This document shows positions 47,063 through 56,558 of a stretch of DNA of 64,000 nucleotides, in pieces. Positions within the stretch are counted from its first letter, which is position 1. Every line of letters starts with the position of its first letter. The translations under genes and the position numbers were made by a program. The notes under the pieces were generated by a model. That model made no database searches. It was not told the DNA's origin and saw only the letters and a program-made list of their open reading frames with translations. Origin of the DNA: Mesorhizobium sp. WSM4904 (lineage in GTDB: Bacteria > Pseudomonadota > Alphaproteobacteria > Rhizobiales > Rhizobiaceae). The stretch covers positions 1-64,000 of the forward strand of contig NZ_CP121354.1 of NCBI RefSeq assembly GCF_029674545.1, written 5' to 3'.

Positions 47063-48313
47063 ATGAGGAACGGGGTGGTGATTGTCGGTGCGGGCCATGC
47101 CGGCGTGCAAGCGGCGGCGAGCCTGCGCGAGGAAGGCTATGACGGACCGGTCATCCTGATCGGCGACGAGAACGAGCTGCCCTACCACAAGCCGCCGCTG
47201 TCCAAGACCTTCATCAAGGATGCGGAAGCCAAACCGCAGCCTTTGCGCGGCGAAGCCTTCTATTCGGGCAACGCCATCGATTTCCGGCCGGGCGTTTGGA
47301 TCGACAGGATCGATATCGGCGCGCGCAGGCTCGAGGTTTCCGGCGGCGCAATTCCCTTCGACCGGCTGGTGCTTGCGACCGGATCGCGGCCGCGCCTCAT
47401 CAAGCTCGATGGCGCGGAGCTCGCCGGCGTGGTGTCGCTGCGCTCGCTGGCCGACGCGCGGCTGATCCGCGAGCTCAGCACGGAGAGCGAGGACGTCGTC
47501 ATCCTGGGCGGCGGCTTCATCGGCCTGGAGATTGCGGCGACGCTGAGGGCAGCCGGGCGCAAGGTCACGGTCGTCGAGGCTCTCGACAGGCTGCTCGGCC
47601 GTGCCGTGGCGCCGGTGATAGCGGCTCATGTGCGACAGCGCCTCGATGCGATGGGCGTGCGCATCCTGACCGGCACCACGATTGCTCGACTGGAAGGCGA
47701 AGGCGGCCGCGTCTCGGCCGCGATCACCTCGAGCGGCGAGCGCCTGGCGGCGCAGATGGTGATCATCGGCATCGGCGTGGTGCCCAATGTCGAGCTGGCG
47801 GAAGCCGCCGGCATCGTGATCGGCAACGGCATCCGCGTCGACCAGCATATGCAAAGCTCGATCCCGGAAATCCTCGCGGTCGGCGATGCGGCTTCCTACC
47901 GGCACTGGTTCACCGGCGCCGACGTGCGGCTGGAATCGGTGCAGAACGCCACCGACCAGGCGCGGCTTGCCGCGCGCACCATTCTCGGCCATGCCGACCC
48001 CTTCTCCGCCGTGCCGTGGTTCTGGTCGGATATCGGCGACATGAAGCTGCAGATGGTCGGCCTGACGCAGGGCGGCGACAGCCATGTCGTGCTCGGCGAG
48101 CCGGCCGAGAACAAGTTCTCGATCTATCACTATACGGGCAACCGCCTGCTCGGCATCGAATCCGTCAACCGCCCGGCCGACCACATGCTCGGCCGCAAGA
48201 TGCTCGGCGCCGGCTTCTCGCCCTCGCCGCAGATGGTCGCGGCAGGGCCGGATGCGCTGAAGGCGGCGCTTGCCGGGTTTCAGACCACGGAGCCGGCCAA
48301 GGCAGATGCGTAG
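47063..48313 (+). CDS. FAD-dependent NAD(P)H-ferredoxin reductase
   Basis: The 416-residue protein belongs to the rubredoxin/ferredoxin reductase group of pyridine-nucleotide disulfide oxidoreductases. The FAD motif is VIVGAGHAGVQAAASLR near the N-terminus, the NAD(P) motif is VVILGGGFIGLEIAATLR near 155-172, and the C-terminal reductase domain starts around WFWSDIGDMKLQMVG. The start is ATG 47063 with AAAAGGG upstream. Its partner is unknown; the neighbouring Bfd ferredoxin is a candidate (inference). It is divergent from the iron cluster across the Irr box. Confidence 0.9.
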   Translation: MRNGVVIVGAGHAGVQAAASLREEGYDGPVILIGDENELPYHKPPLSKTFIKDAEAKPQPLRGEAFYSGNAIDFRPGVWIDRIDIGARRLEVSGGAIPFDRLVLATGSRPRLIKLDGAELAGVVSLRSLADARLIRELSTESEDVVILGGGFIGLEIAATLRAAGRKVTVVEALDRLLGRAVAPVIAAHVRQRLDAMGVRILTGTTIARLEGEGGRVSAAITSSGERLAAQMVIIGIGVVPNVELAEAAGIVIGNGIRVDQHMQSSIPEILAVGDAASYRHWFTGADVRLESVQNATDQARLAARTILGHADPFSAVPWFWSDIGDMKLQMVGLTQGGDSHVVLGEPAENKFSIYHYTGNRLLGIESVNRPADHMLGRKMLGAGFSPSPQMVAAGPDALKAALAGFQTTEPAKADA

Positions 48314-48324
48314 AGTTGCCAATT

Positions 48325-48350
48325 TTTGCCATACGCCATAAAATGGCAAA
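48325..48350. promoter_or_regulatory. Inverted-repeat operator in front of parD
   Basis: TTTGCCAT (48325-48332) and ATGGCAAA (48343-48350) form an 8-bp inverted repeat with a 10-bp spacer, directly abutting the parD ATG. A second half-site GCCAT (48335-48339) also pairs with ATGGC. Type II antitoxins usually repress their own operon from such sites. Confidence 0.65.
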
Positions 48351-48581
48351 ATGAGCACCATGAACATCTCACTGCCTGACAGCCTGAAGCATTATGTCGA
48401 TCAGCAAGTGGCGGATCGCGGCTATGGCACGAGCAGCGAGTATGTGCGTGAATTGATCCGGCACGATCAGGATCGTCAACGTCTGCGCCGTTTGCTCCTC
48501 GAGGGCGCTTCATCCGCGCCGGGCGCTCCAGTTGACGACGACTATTTCGCAGCGCTGCGAAAACGAGCCCAGGGCCAATAA
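48351..48581 (+). CDS. parD: ParD-family antitoxin
   Basis: The 76-residue protein has a ribbon-helix-helix N-terminus (MNISLPDSLKHYVDQQVADR, then GYGTSSEYVRELIRHDQDRQ) for DNA binding and a C-terminal segment that should wrap the toxin. It lies 3 bp before parE. ATG 48351 or ATG 48360 may be used. An inverted repeat overlaps its promoter. The gene was probably acquired as part of a small module placed after the reductase gene. Confidence 0.92.
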   Translation: MSTMNISLPDSLKHYVDQQVADRGYGTSSEYVRELIRHDQDRQRLRRLLLEGASSAPGAPVDDDYFAALRKRAQGQ

Positions 48582-48584
48582 TTA

Positions 48585-48911
48585 GTGGCCACAAAGGCGA
48601 TCATTCCTCGAAACCTTGCTTTGCGGGATATCGAGGACGCTATCGATTACTATGCGCGCGAAGTCGGTTCGCACATGGCGTTGGGCTATGTCGAGGATCT
48701 TCAAAATGCCTACGAACTGATAGCCAACCATCCGGCATCGGGCTCGCTGAGGCACGGCTACGAAATTGGATTACCCGGTTTGCGCAGCGTGCAATTCAAG
48801 CGCTATCCGTACCTGATTTTCTGTCTCGAACAGGCTGACCATATCGATGTGTGGCGGGTTCTGCACGCCAAGATGGATATTCCAGCCTGGTTGCAGAATC
48901 CGGACTCCTGA
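48585..48911 (+). CDS. parE: ParE/RelE-superfamily toxin
   Basis: The 108-residue protein has the ParE fold: ALRDIEDAIDYYAREVGSHM, a central basic GLRSVQFKRYPYLIFCLE and a C-terminal IDVWRVLHAKMD. ParE toxins inhibit DNA gyrase, whereas RelE relatives cleave mRNA; the pairing with ParD favours ParE. The start is GTG 48585, 3 bp after the parD stop, so the two are translationally coupled. Confidence 0.9.
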   Translation: MATKAIIPRNLALRDIEDAIDYYAREVGSHMALGYVEDLQNAYELIANHPASGSLRHGYEIGLPGLRSVQFKRYPYLIFCLEQADHIDVWRVLHAKMDIPAWLQNPDS

Positions 48912-48965
48912 CGGCACGCTCGCCCGGCTCCGTGAAAGCCGTCAGGAGAAACGCGAGGCCGCCCT

Positions 48966-50243
48966 TCAGGCCGCGCGCACTTCGCGGATCGAGCTCTCCA
49001 GGATATCCAGCGCCTCAGTCATCACGCCGTCCTGGATGGTGATCGGCGACAGGAAGCGGATGACGTTTCCGTAGACGCCGCATGTGAGCAGGATGAGGCC
49101 CTGGTCGAGCGCCTTCAGCCGCACCGCATTGGCGAATTCTGCGGAGGGCAGGCCTTTGTTCACGTCGTTGAACTCGACGGCGTTCATGAAGCCCGGGCCG
49201 CGAATGTCGACGATCTCCGGCACATCCTCGCGGATCGAAACCAGGCGCTGCTTCAGCCTGGCGCCAAGCGCGTTGGCGCGGTCGCAGAGTTTTTCCTCTT
49301 CGATGACGTCGAGCACCGCATGGGCCGCGGCGACTCCGATCGGGCTGCCGCCATAGGTGCCGCCAAGGCCGCCGGGACCAGGCGCATCCATGATCTCGGC
49401 GCGGCCGGTGACGGCCGAGAGCGGGAAGCCGCCGGCGAGGCTCTTGGCCATGGTGGTCAGATCGGGCGCCACGTCGTGGTGCTCCATGGCGAACATCTTG
49501 CCGGTGCGGGCAAAGCCGGTCTGCACCTCGTCGGCGACAAGCAGGATGCCGTGCTGGTCACAGACCTTGCGCAGCGCCGTCATGAAGTCGCGCGGCGCCT
49601 CGTAGAAGCCGCCCTCGCCCTGCACCGGCTCGACGATGATGGCGGCAACCCTGGCCGGATCGACATCGGCCTTGAACAGCTTGTCGAGCGCCGCAAGCGA
49701 ATCCGCAACCGAAACGCCATGCAGCGCGACCGGGAACGGGGCATGGAAGACATCGGCCGGCATGGCGCCGAAGCCGACCTTGTAGGGTACGACCTTGCCG
49801 GTCAGCGCCATGCCCATGAAGGTGCGGCCGTGGAAGCCGCCGGAGAAGGCGATGACTGCCTGGCGGCCGGTGGCGTTGCGCGCGATCTTTATCGCGTTCT
49901 CGACCGCCTCGGCGCCGGTGGTGACGAAGATCGTCTTCTTGTCGAACTTGCCGGGCAGCATGCCGTTCAGACGCTCGGCGAGGCGCACATAGCTCTCATA
50001 GGGCACGACCTGGTGGCAGGTGTGGGTGAAGCGGTCGAGCTGCGCCTTGACCGCCTCGATCACCTTCGGATGGCGGTGACCGGTGTTGACCACGGCGATG
50101 CCGGAAGAGAAGTCGATGTAGCGGCGGCCCTCGACGTCCCAGATTTCCGAATTCTCGGCGCGATCGGCGTAGATCTGCGTGGTCATGCCGACGCCGCGCG
50201 AGATCGACTGGTTCTTGCGTTCGGAAATGGCTGAATTTTTCAT
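48966..50243 (-). CDS. gabT: 4-aminobutyrate aminotransferase
   Basis: GabT transfers the amino group of GABA to 2-oxoglutarate with PLP. It has 425 residues, class III aminotransferase. Motifs include TTGAEAVENAIKIARNATGR (PLP phosphate binding), FHGRTFMGMALTGK, LLVADEVQTGFARTGK (cofactor Asp) and the Schiff-base Lys in TTMAKSLAGGFPLSAV. The start is ATG 50243 (MKNSAISERKNQ), with GAGGGA upstream; two ATGs further upstream are less likely. No succinate-semialdehyde dehydrogenase gene is adjacent. It converges with parDE. Confidence 0.93.
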   Translation of the reverse strand: MKNSAISERKNQSISRGVGMTTQIYADRAENSEIWDVEGRRYIDFSSGIAVVNTGHRHPKVIEAVKAQLDRFTHTCHQVVPYESYVRLAERLNGMLPGKFDKKTIFVTTGAEAVENAIKIARNATGRQAVIAFSGGFHGRTFMGMALTGKVVPYKVGFGAMPADVFHAPFPVALHGVSVADSLAALDKLFKADVDPARVAAIIVEPVQGEGGFYEAPRDFMTALRKVCDQHGILLVADEVQTGFARTGKMFAMEHHDVAPDLTTMAKSLAGGFPLSAVTGRAEIMDAPGPGGLGGTYGGSPIGVAAAHAVLDVIEEEKLCDRANALGARLKQRLVSIREDVPEIVDIRGPGFMNAVEFNDVNKGLPSAEFANAVRLKALDQGLILLTCGVYGNVIRFLSPITIQDGVMTEALDILESSIREVRAA

Positions 50244-50496
50244 GTCGTCCCTCATCGGGCCATCCCTCATCGAGACTGGACCCGTCCGTTTGATGGAGCT
50301 CTTCTCGCCTTATTTCACGTTTTCCTCAAGTTGGCACCATGGCCCAGTCGATTGGGCCTGCCGCAGGGCCGAAATCCATCTTAACCAGCCGGTCGATCAC
50401 GGAGCAGAAACGGTTTCCTTTTCCCGCCGATCGATTATCCTCATTTCATCCGCGACGTAGCGCCGTCAGGAGCGGCTCCCGCGGCCGAGGGGAACC

Positions 50497-51627
50497 ATGA
50501 GCAGGATCGCGACGTCCGCCTTGCCGTCTTCGCCGCCCCGTCTTTCGTCTCGTCCAAACGTCCTGCTGCTCTTCATCTGCGCCGCAGCCCTTTCAGTGGC
50601 CGGCTGCCAGAAGCAGCAGGTGGCGGAAAAGAGGCTGCCGGTGATGGTCACCACGCAGACGGTCGCACTCGCCGACTACGCGCCGAGAACCTCGCTGACC
50701 GGCGTGATCGCTGCCCGCACGCTCAACAATCTGTCGTTCCGCGTCGGCGGTCGGGTCGCCGAGCGGCTGGTCGATGTGGGCCAGCATGTCGACCAGGGCG
50801 CGGTGCTTGCCCGCATCGATCCGCAGGAACAGGAATCCGACCTGCGCTCGGCGCAGGCCGATCTCGACGCCGCGCAGGCGCAGCTCACCCAGGCCGCGGC
50901 CACCTACCAACGGCAAAAGACGCTGCTTTCGCAGGGTTTTACCACCCGGCGCGATTTCGACAGCGCCGACCAGACGCTGAAAGTGGCGCAAGGCAGCGTC
51001 GAGGCCGCGCAAAGCGCCCTGGCCAACGCCAAGGAAAACCTGTCCTTCACCGAACTCAAGGCGGGTGCCGCAGGTGTGATCACCGCGCGCCAGGTCGAGG
51101 CCGGACAGGTGGTGCAAGCGGCGCAGACCGTCTTCACCATCGCCGAGGATGGCGACCGCGATGCGGTGTTCAACGTGCATGAGACGCTGGTTGCCCAGAC
51201 GCCTTCGGCGCCGGCCGTGACCATCACGCTGCTCTCCGACCCGCAGGTCAAGGCGACGGGCAAGGTGCGGGAAATCTCGCCGGCAGTCGACACCGCGTCG
51301 GGATCGATCCGGGTCAAGGTCGGCATACCCGACACACCTACAGCTATGCCACTGGGTGCGGCCGTCATCGGCACCGTCAGCGCCAAGGCGGTGAAAGCCG
51401 TGCTGCTGCCCTGGCAGGCGCTGACGTCCACCGCCGGCAAACCGGCCGTCTGGATCGTCGACCCGTCGAGCAAGGCAGTGACGACGGCGCCGATCGAGGT
51501 GCTTGCCTTCGAGTCCGGCGTGGTCGTCGTCGACAAAGGGCTCGAGGCCGGCCAGAGCGTCGTCACCGGCGGCGGGCAATTGCTCAGCCCCGGCCAGACG
51601 ATCGATATAGCGGGAACCGATCAATGA
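50497..51627 (+). CDS. RND efflux periplasmic adaptor lipoprotein 1
   Basis: The 376-residue protein is a membrane fusion protein (HlyD/AcrA type). A lipoprotein signal (LLLFICAAALSVAGCQKQQ) with lipobox VAGC is followed by the lipoyl half-motifs, a coiled-coil hairpin (about 105-180, Ala/Gln-rich) and beta-barrel domains. The ATG follows GAGGGGAACC. It overlaps the second adaptor gene by 4 bp. The cargo of the pump is unknown. Confidence 0.92.
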   Translation: MSRIATSALPSSPPRLSSRPNVLLLFICAAALSVAGCQKQQVAEKRLPVMVTTQTVALADYAPRTSLTGVIAARTLNNLSFRVGGRVAERLVDVGQHVDQGAVLARIDPQEQESDLRSAQADLDAAQAQLTQAAATYQRQKTLLSQGFTTRRDFDSADQTLKVAQGSVEAAQSALANAKENLSFTELKAGAAGVITARQVEAGQVVQAAQTVFTIAEDGDRDAVFNVHETLVAQTPSAPAVTITLLSDPQVKATGKVREISPAVDTASGSIRVKVGIPDTPTAMPLGAAVIGTVSAKAVKAVLLPWQALTSTAGKPAVWIVDPSSKAVTTAPIEVLAFESGVVVVDKGLEAGQSVVTGGGQLLSPGQTIDIAGTDQ

Positions 51628-52697
51628 ACCCACGGCTCGGCGTTTCCGCTCTTGTTCTGCTCGCGTCGCTCGCCGCCTGCTCGCGCTCGGAAGAGAAGCC
51701 GCCCGAGATCATCCGGCCGGTGCTGTCGATGGTCGTCGAACCGAAGTCCGTGGAAACTTTTGGCTTTGCCGGGACTGTCGAGCCGCAATACAGCGCCGAC
51801 CTTGCTTTCCGTCTGCTCGGCCGCGTCGTCTCGCGCGACGTCAAGGTGGGCGACATCGTCACCAAGGGAACGACGATCGCGGCGCTCGATCCGACGGCGC
51901 TCGAGCTCGCCCTCCAGGCGTCGAAAGCGGATTTGTCGAACGCGCAGGCGCAGTTCGCCAATGCGGCGGCGAGCGAGGAGCGGCAGCGCGCCCTGCTTGC
52001 CTCCGCCAACACTCCGCAGTCCGTCTTCGACGCCGCGCAGCAGGCCCGGCAAGCGGCGGCGGCCAGCGTCGAGCGGGCCAACGCCGCTTTGGCCAAGTCG
52101 CAGGAGCAGCTCGGCTATGCGCGGCTGTTCTCCGACTTCGACGGCGTCGTCACGGCGACAGGCGCGGAAGTCGGCCAGACGGTATCGCCGGGCCAGACGG
52201 TCGTCACCGTGGCGCGCACCGATCCGCGCGAGGCGGTAGTCGACATCCCCGACCAGCTGACCGGCGATCTCGCCGTCGGCACCCCGTTCCACATCATCCT
52301 GCAGTCACTGCCCTCGATCACCACCGAGGCCAAGCTGCGCGAGATCGCACCACAGGCCGAAGGCTCGACCCGCACCCGCCGGGTGCGGCTGACGCTCACC
52401 GATCCGCCGCCGGCGTTCCGGCTGGGCTCGACCATCACCGCAACCCGCATGACGAAGGTGGCGCCCACGATAGAGCTGCCGATGTCGGCGCTGCTCCAGG
52501 AGAACGGCGCCGACAAGGTGTGGATCGTCGATCCGCAGTCATCGAGCGTGAGCGCGCGCGAGATCAAGGTCGCTTCGAAGAACGGCGCCGCCTTCACGGT
52601 GGCGCAAGGGCTGGAGGCCGGCATGCGCGTGGTCACCGCCGGCGTCCACAGCCTCGTCGAAGGCCAGAAGGTCAAGGTGCCGGAGGGAGGGGTCTGA
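51624..52697 (+). CDS. RND efflux periplasmic adaptor lipoprotein 2
   Basis: This second, distinct adaptor has 357 residues, a short lipoprotein signal (MNPRLGVSALVLLASLAACS, lipobox LAAC), a coiled-coil hairpin at about 90-165 rich in Ala, Gln and Ser, and a lipoyl-like VVTVARTDPREAVVDIPDQL. Two adaptors before one pump gene suggest that they form a mixed hexamer or serve alternative states. The stop overlaps the RND pump ATG by 1 bp. Confidence 0.92.
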   Translation: MNPRLGVSALVLLASLAACSRSEEKPPEIIRPVLSMVVEPKSVETFGFAGTVEPQYSADLAFRLLGRVVSRDVKVGDIVTKGTTIAALDPTALELALQASKADLSNAQAQFANAAASEERQRALLASANTPQSVFDAAQQARQAAAASVERANAALAKSQEQLGYARLFSDFDGVVTATGAEVGQTVSPGQTVVTVARTDPREAVVDIPDQLTGDLAVGTPFHIILQSLPSITTEAKLREIAPQAEGSTRTRRVRLTLTDPPPAFRLGSTITATRMTKVAPTIELPMSALLQENGADKVWIVDPQSSSVSAREIKVASKNGAAFTVAQGLEAGMRVVTAGVHSLVEGQKVKVPEGGV

Positions 52698-55600
52698 TGA
52701 AAGGCTTCAACCTCTCCGACTGGGCCCTCAGCCACCGCTCGCTGGTCTGGTATTTCATGCTGGTCTTCGTCGTGGCCGGCATCTTCTCCTACCTTCACCT
52801 CGGCCGCGAGGAAGATCCGGCCTTCACCATCAAGACGATGCTGATCCAGGCGAACTGGCCGGGCGCTTCGGTCAACGAGACCGTGCGCCAGGTGACCGAC
52901 CGCATCGAAAAGAAGCTCGAGGAGCTCGACAGCCTCGACTACACCAAATCGGTCACGACCGCCGGCAAGACCGTCATCTTCGTCAACCTGAAGCCGACCA
53001 CCAAGGCGCGCGACGTCGTGCCGACCTGGCTGCAGGTGCGCAACATGGTCAACGACATCTGGGCGCAATTCCCGCAAGGTGTGCAGGGGCCGTTCTTCAA
53101 CGACCGCTTCGGCGACGTCTACGGCAACATCTACGCCTTCACCGCCGACGGACTGACGCCGCGCCAGCTGCGCGACTACGTCGAGGATGTGCGCACCAAG
53201 ATCCTGACGGTGCCGAATGCCGGCAAGGTCGATCTCGTGGGCGCCCAGGACGAGGCGATCTATCTCGAATTCTCAAGCCGCCAGATCGCGGCGCTCGGCC
53301 TCAACCAGCAGCAGATCGTCGCCAGCCTGCAGGCACAGAACGCCATCACGCCGTCGGGCGTCATCCAATCCGGGCCGGAGCGCGTCAGCGTGCGCGTCGG
53401 CGGCCAGTTCACCTCCGAGGAAAGCCTTCGCGCCATCAACCTGCGCGTCAACGACCGCTTCTTCCGGCTGAGCGACGTGGCGACGATCACGCGCGGCTAT
53501 GTCGACCCGCCGACGGCCTTGTTCCGGTTCAACGGCCAGGATGCAATCGGGCTCGCCATCGGCATGAAGCCCAACGCCAACCTGCTCGAATTCGGCGAGG
53601 CGCTGCACAAGGAGATGGAAAAAGTGCTGGCCGACCTGCCGATCGGAGTCGGCGTGCACCTGGTGGCGGACCAGCCGGTCATCGTCGAGGAGGCGGTCTC
53701 CGGTTTCACCCGCGCGCTGTTCGAGGCGGTGGCGATCGTGCTTGCCGTGTCCTTCATCAGCCTCGGCCTGCGTGCCGGCTTCGTCGTGGCGCTGTCGATC
53801 CCGCTGGTGCTGGCCATCACCTTCACGGTCATGGCCTATCTCGGCATCTCGCTGCAGCGCATTTCGCTCGGCGCGCTGATCATCGCGCTCGGCCTTTTGG
53901 TGGACGATGCGATGATCGCGGTGGAGATGATGGTGGCGCGGCTGGAGGTGGGCGACAACCTGCGCAAGGCGGCGACCTATGTCTACATCTCGACCGCCTT
54001 CCCGATGCTGACCGGCACGCTGGTGACGGTCGCCGGCTTCATCCCGATCGGCCTCAACAACAGCGCCGCCGGCGAATACACCTTCACGCTGTTCGTCGTC
54101 ATCGCCGTGTCGCTGCTCGTATCGTGGATCGTGGCGGTGCTGTTCGCCCCGCTGCTCGGCGTCACCATCCTGCCGGCCAAGATGAAGGCGAAACATCATG
54201 ACCAGCCTGGACGCTTCACCTCGCTGTTCCGCCGCGTGCTCGTCTTTTCGGTGCGCCGCCATTGGCTGACCATCATAGCGACCGTGCTTTTGTTCGCGGC
54301 CTCCATCGCCGGCTTCGGTCTCGTCCAGCAGCAGTTCTTCCCGCCCTCGGATCGGCCGGAGCTGATTGTCGACTGGAACCTGCCCCAGAACTCATCGATC
54401 GCCGAGACGCGCGACCAGATGGAGCGCTTCGAGCAGCGCGCACTGATCGGAAACCCCGACATCGATCATTTCTCGTCCTATATCGGCCAGGGCGCGGTGC
54501 GTTTCCTGCTCGCTTTCGACGTGCAGCCGGCCAATCCGTATTTCGGCCAGACCGTCATCGTCACCAAGAGCATCGAGGCGCGCAACCGCGTCAAGCCGGC
54601 ACTGGAAAAGCTGCTGCGCGAGGAATTCGTCGGCACCGATGCCTTCGTCAAGCCGCTCGAGCTCGGGCCACCGGTCGGACGCCCCGTGCAGTACCGCGTC
54701 GGCGGCCCGGATATCCAGACCGTGCGCGAACTGGCGCAGCAGTTTGCCGGCGTGGTCTCGGCCAATCCGAAGCTCGCGGCACCCACCTTCGACTGGAACG
54801 AGCCGCAGCGTATGCTGAGGGTCGACGTGCTGCAGGACAAGGCGCGCCAGCTCGGCATCACCTCGTCCGACATCGCCAGCGCGTTGAACAGCACGGTAGG
54901 CGGCGCGACGATCACGCAGGTGCGCGACGCCACTTACCTGATCAATGTCGTGGCGCGCTCGCGCGAGGCGGACCGCAGCTCGATATCGACGCTGCAGAAC
55001 ATGCAACTGCCGACCGGCAATGGCGACGCGATCCCGCTCGCCGCGGTCGCCAACATCCGCTACGACCTGGAGCAGCCGACAGTGTGGCGGCGCAACCGCA
55101 CGCCGACGATCACCGTGCGCGCCGGCATGGTCGGCGACGTTTTGCCGGCAACCATCGTCAACGAGCTGAAGCCATCGGTCGACGCCTTCATCGCCAAGCT
55201 GCCGCCCGGCTATTCGGTGCAGACCGCCGGGTCGGTCGAGGAGAGCGCCAACAGCCAGGGACCGATCGCGGCCGTCGTGCCGCTGATGCTGTTCATCATG
55301 GCGACCATCCTGATGGTGCAGCTACAGAGCTTCCAGCGCCTGTTCCTGGTGGTGGCGGTGGCGCCGCTCGGCCTGATCGGCGTGGTGGCGGCGCTGGTGC
55401 CGAGCGGCGCACCGCTCGGCTTCGTCGCCATCCTTGGCGTGCTGGCCCTGATCGGCATCCTGATCCGCAACTCGGTCATCCTGATCGTGCAGATCGAGGA
55501 TCTCGTCGCCGAAGGCAAGGAGCGCTGGGCGGCCGTGATCGAGGCGACCGAGCACCGCATGCGGCCGATCGCGCTGACCGCGGCCGCCGCCGGTCTCGCG

Positions 55601-55801
55601 CTGATCCCGATCGCGCGCGAAGTGTTCTGGGGGCCGATGGCCTATGCCATGATGGGCGGCATCATCGCGGGCACGGCGATCACGCTGCTCTTCCTGCCGG
55701 CGCTCTATGTGACATGGTTCCGGATCAAGGAGCCGCCAAAGCGGGGACCGGAGGACGAGACTGGGCACAACGAAGCGGTATCGGAGGGCGCGACAGCCTG
55801 A
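52697..55801 (+). CDS. RND-family multidrug efflux transporter (AcrB/HAE1 type)
   Basis: The 1034-residue inner-membrane proton antiporter has 12 predicted transmembrane helices in the 1+5+1+5 pattern and two large periplasmic loops. The N-terminus GFNLSDWALSHRSLVWYFML and the GLLVDDAMIAVEMMVARLE segment in helix 4, with the proton-relay Asp pair, are typical of the family. The ATG at 52697 overlaps the TGA of the second adaptor; the open frame back to 52520 lies inside that gene. No outer-membrane channel gene follows, so a TolC-like protein from elsewhere must complete the pump. Confidence 0.95.
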   Translation: MKGFNLSDWALSHRSLVWYFMLVFVVAGIFSYLHLGREEDPAFTIKTMLIQANWPGASVNETVRQVTDRIEKKLEELDSLDYTKSVTTAGKTVIFVNLKPTTKARDVVPTWLQVRNMVNDIWAQFPQGVQGPFFNDRFGDVYGNIYAFTADGLTPRQLRDYVEDVRTKILTVPNAGKVDLVGAQDEAIYLEFSSRQIAALGLNQQQIVASLQAQNAITPSGVIQSGPERVSVRVGGQFTSEESLRAINLRVNDRFFRLSDVATITRGYVDPPTALFRFNGQDAIGLAIGMKPNANLLEFGEALHKEMEKVLADLPIGVGVHLVADQPVIVEEAVSGFTRALFEAVAIVLAVSFISLGLRAGFVVALSIPLVLAITFTVMAYLGISLQRISLGALIIALGLLVDDAMIAVEMMVARLEVGDNLRKAATYVYISTAFPMLTGTLVTVAGFIPIGLNNSAAGEYTFTLFVVIAVSLLVSWIVAVLFAPLLGVTILPAKMKAKHHDQPGRFTSLFRRVLVFSVRRHWLTIIATVLLFAASIAGFGLVQQQFFPPSDRPELIVDWNLPQNSSIAETRDQMERFEQRALIGNPDIDHFSSYIGQGAVRFLLAFDVQPANPYFGQTVIVTKSIEARNRVKPALEKLLREEFVGTDAFVKPLELGPPVGRPVQYRVGGPDIQTVRELAQQFAGVVSANPKLAAPTFDWNEPQRMLRVDVLQDKARQLGITSSDIASALNSTVGGATITQVRDATYLINVVARSREADRSSISTLQNMQLPTGNGDAIPLAAVANIRYDLEQPTVWRRNRTPTITVRAGMVGDVLPATIVNELKPSVDAFIAKLPPGYSVQTAGSVEESANSQGPIAAVVPLMLFIMATILMVQLQSFQRLFLVVAVAPLGLIGVVAALVPSGAPLGFVAILGVLALIGILIRNSVILIVQIEDLVAEGKERWAAVIEATEHRMRPIALTAAAAGLALIPIAREVFWGPMAYAMMGGIIAGTAITLLFLPALYVTWFRIKEPPKRGPEDETGHNEAVSEGATA

Positions 55802-55811
55802 GGCGGTCGCC

Positions 55812-56558
55812 CTACACTCTCACAAACCCCTCGCTCGCCCTGAGCAGATTGCGCGTATAGTCCTCGCTGACGCGATGGCCGATAAGCTGGCTGGCGGTCA
55901 GCGTCTCGACCGCCTCGCCGTTCTGCATCACCATCAGCCGCTCGCACATATGGGTGATGATGGCGAGGTCGTGGCTGACCATCAGGAAGGTGAGCTTGCG
56001 CCGCCGCCGCACCTCTTCGAGCAGGTTCAGCACCTCGGCTTGCACGGAAGCGTCGAGCGCCGAGGTCGGCTCGTCGAGCAAAAGGATCGAGGGTTCGAGG
56101 ATCAGTGCCCGGGCAATCGCCACGCGCTGGCGTTGGCCGCCGGAAAGCTGGTGCGCGTAGCGGAAGCGGAAGCCCTTGCCGAGGCCGACCTCGTCCAGTG
56201 CGCGCTCGATGCGCTTCTCGCCGTCGGCAATGCCGTGGATGGCTAAAGGCTCCTGCAGCAGCCGGTCGATCGTCTGGCGCGGATGCAGCGAGCCGTACGG
56301 ATCCTGGAAGACCATCTGCACATCGCGGTAGAAGGCCTTGTCGCGTGTCTTGCCGAGCGTTTTGCCGTTGACGGTGATAGTGCCGCCGGCGACAGGAGCA
56401 AGGCCGGTGATTGCTCTCAGCAGCGTCGACTTGCCGGAGCCGCTTTCGCCGACCAGACCGTAGGATTCGCCTTCCCGCACTTCGAGGTTGACGCCCTTCA
56501 GCGCACGAAAACGGTCGAAGACCACCTCCAGCCCTTCGACGGAAAGTGCTGCCGTCAT
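55812..56558 (-). CDS. Peptide/nickel-type ABC transporter ATP-binding protein (DppF/OppF type)
   Basis: The 248-residue ATPase has Walker A GESGSGKSTLL, Q-loop MVFQDPYGSLHPRQT, signature LSGGQRQRVAIARAL and Walker B ILLLDEPTSALD. The Q-loop QDPYGSL/I pattern is characteristic of oligopeptide ATPases. Its ATG overlaps the TGA of the upstream ATPase gene by 4 bp. It lacks the long C-terminal extension that OppF proteins often have. It is the last gene of the transporter unit and converges on the RND gene 10 bp away. Confidence 0.92.
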   Translation of the reverse strand: MTAALSVEGLEVVFDRFRALKGVNLEVREGESYGLVGESGSGKSTLLRAITGLAPVAGGTITVNGKTLGKTRDKAFYRDVQMVFQDPYGSLHPRQTIDRLLQEPLAIHGIADGEKRIERALDEVGLGKGFRFRYAHQLSGGQRQRVAIARALILEPSILLLDEPTSALDASVQAEVLNLLEEVRRRRKLTFLMVSHDLAIITHMCERLMVMQNGEAVETLTASQLIGHRVSEDYTRNLLRASEGFVRV

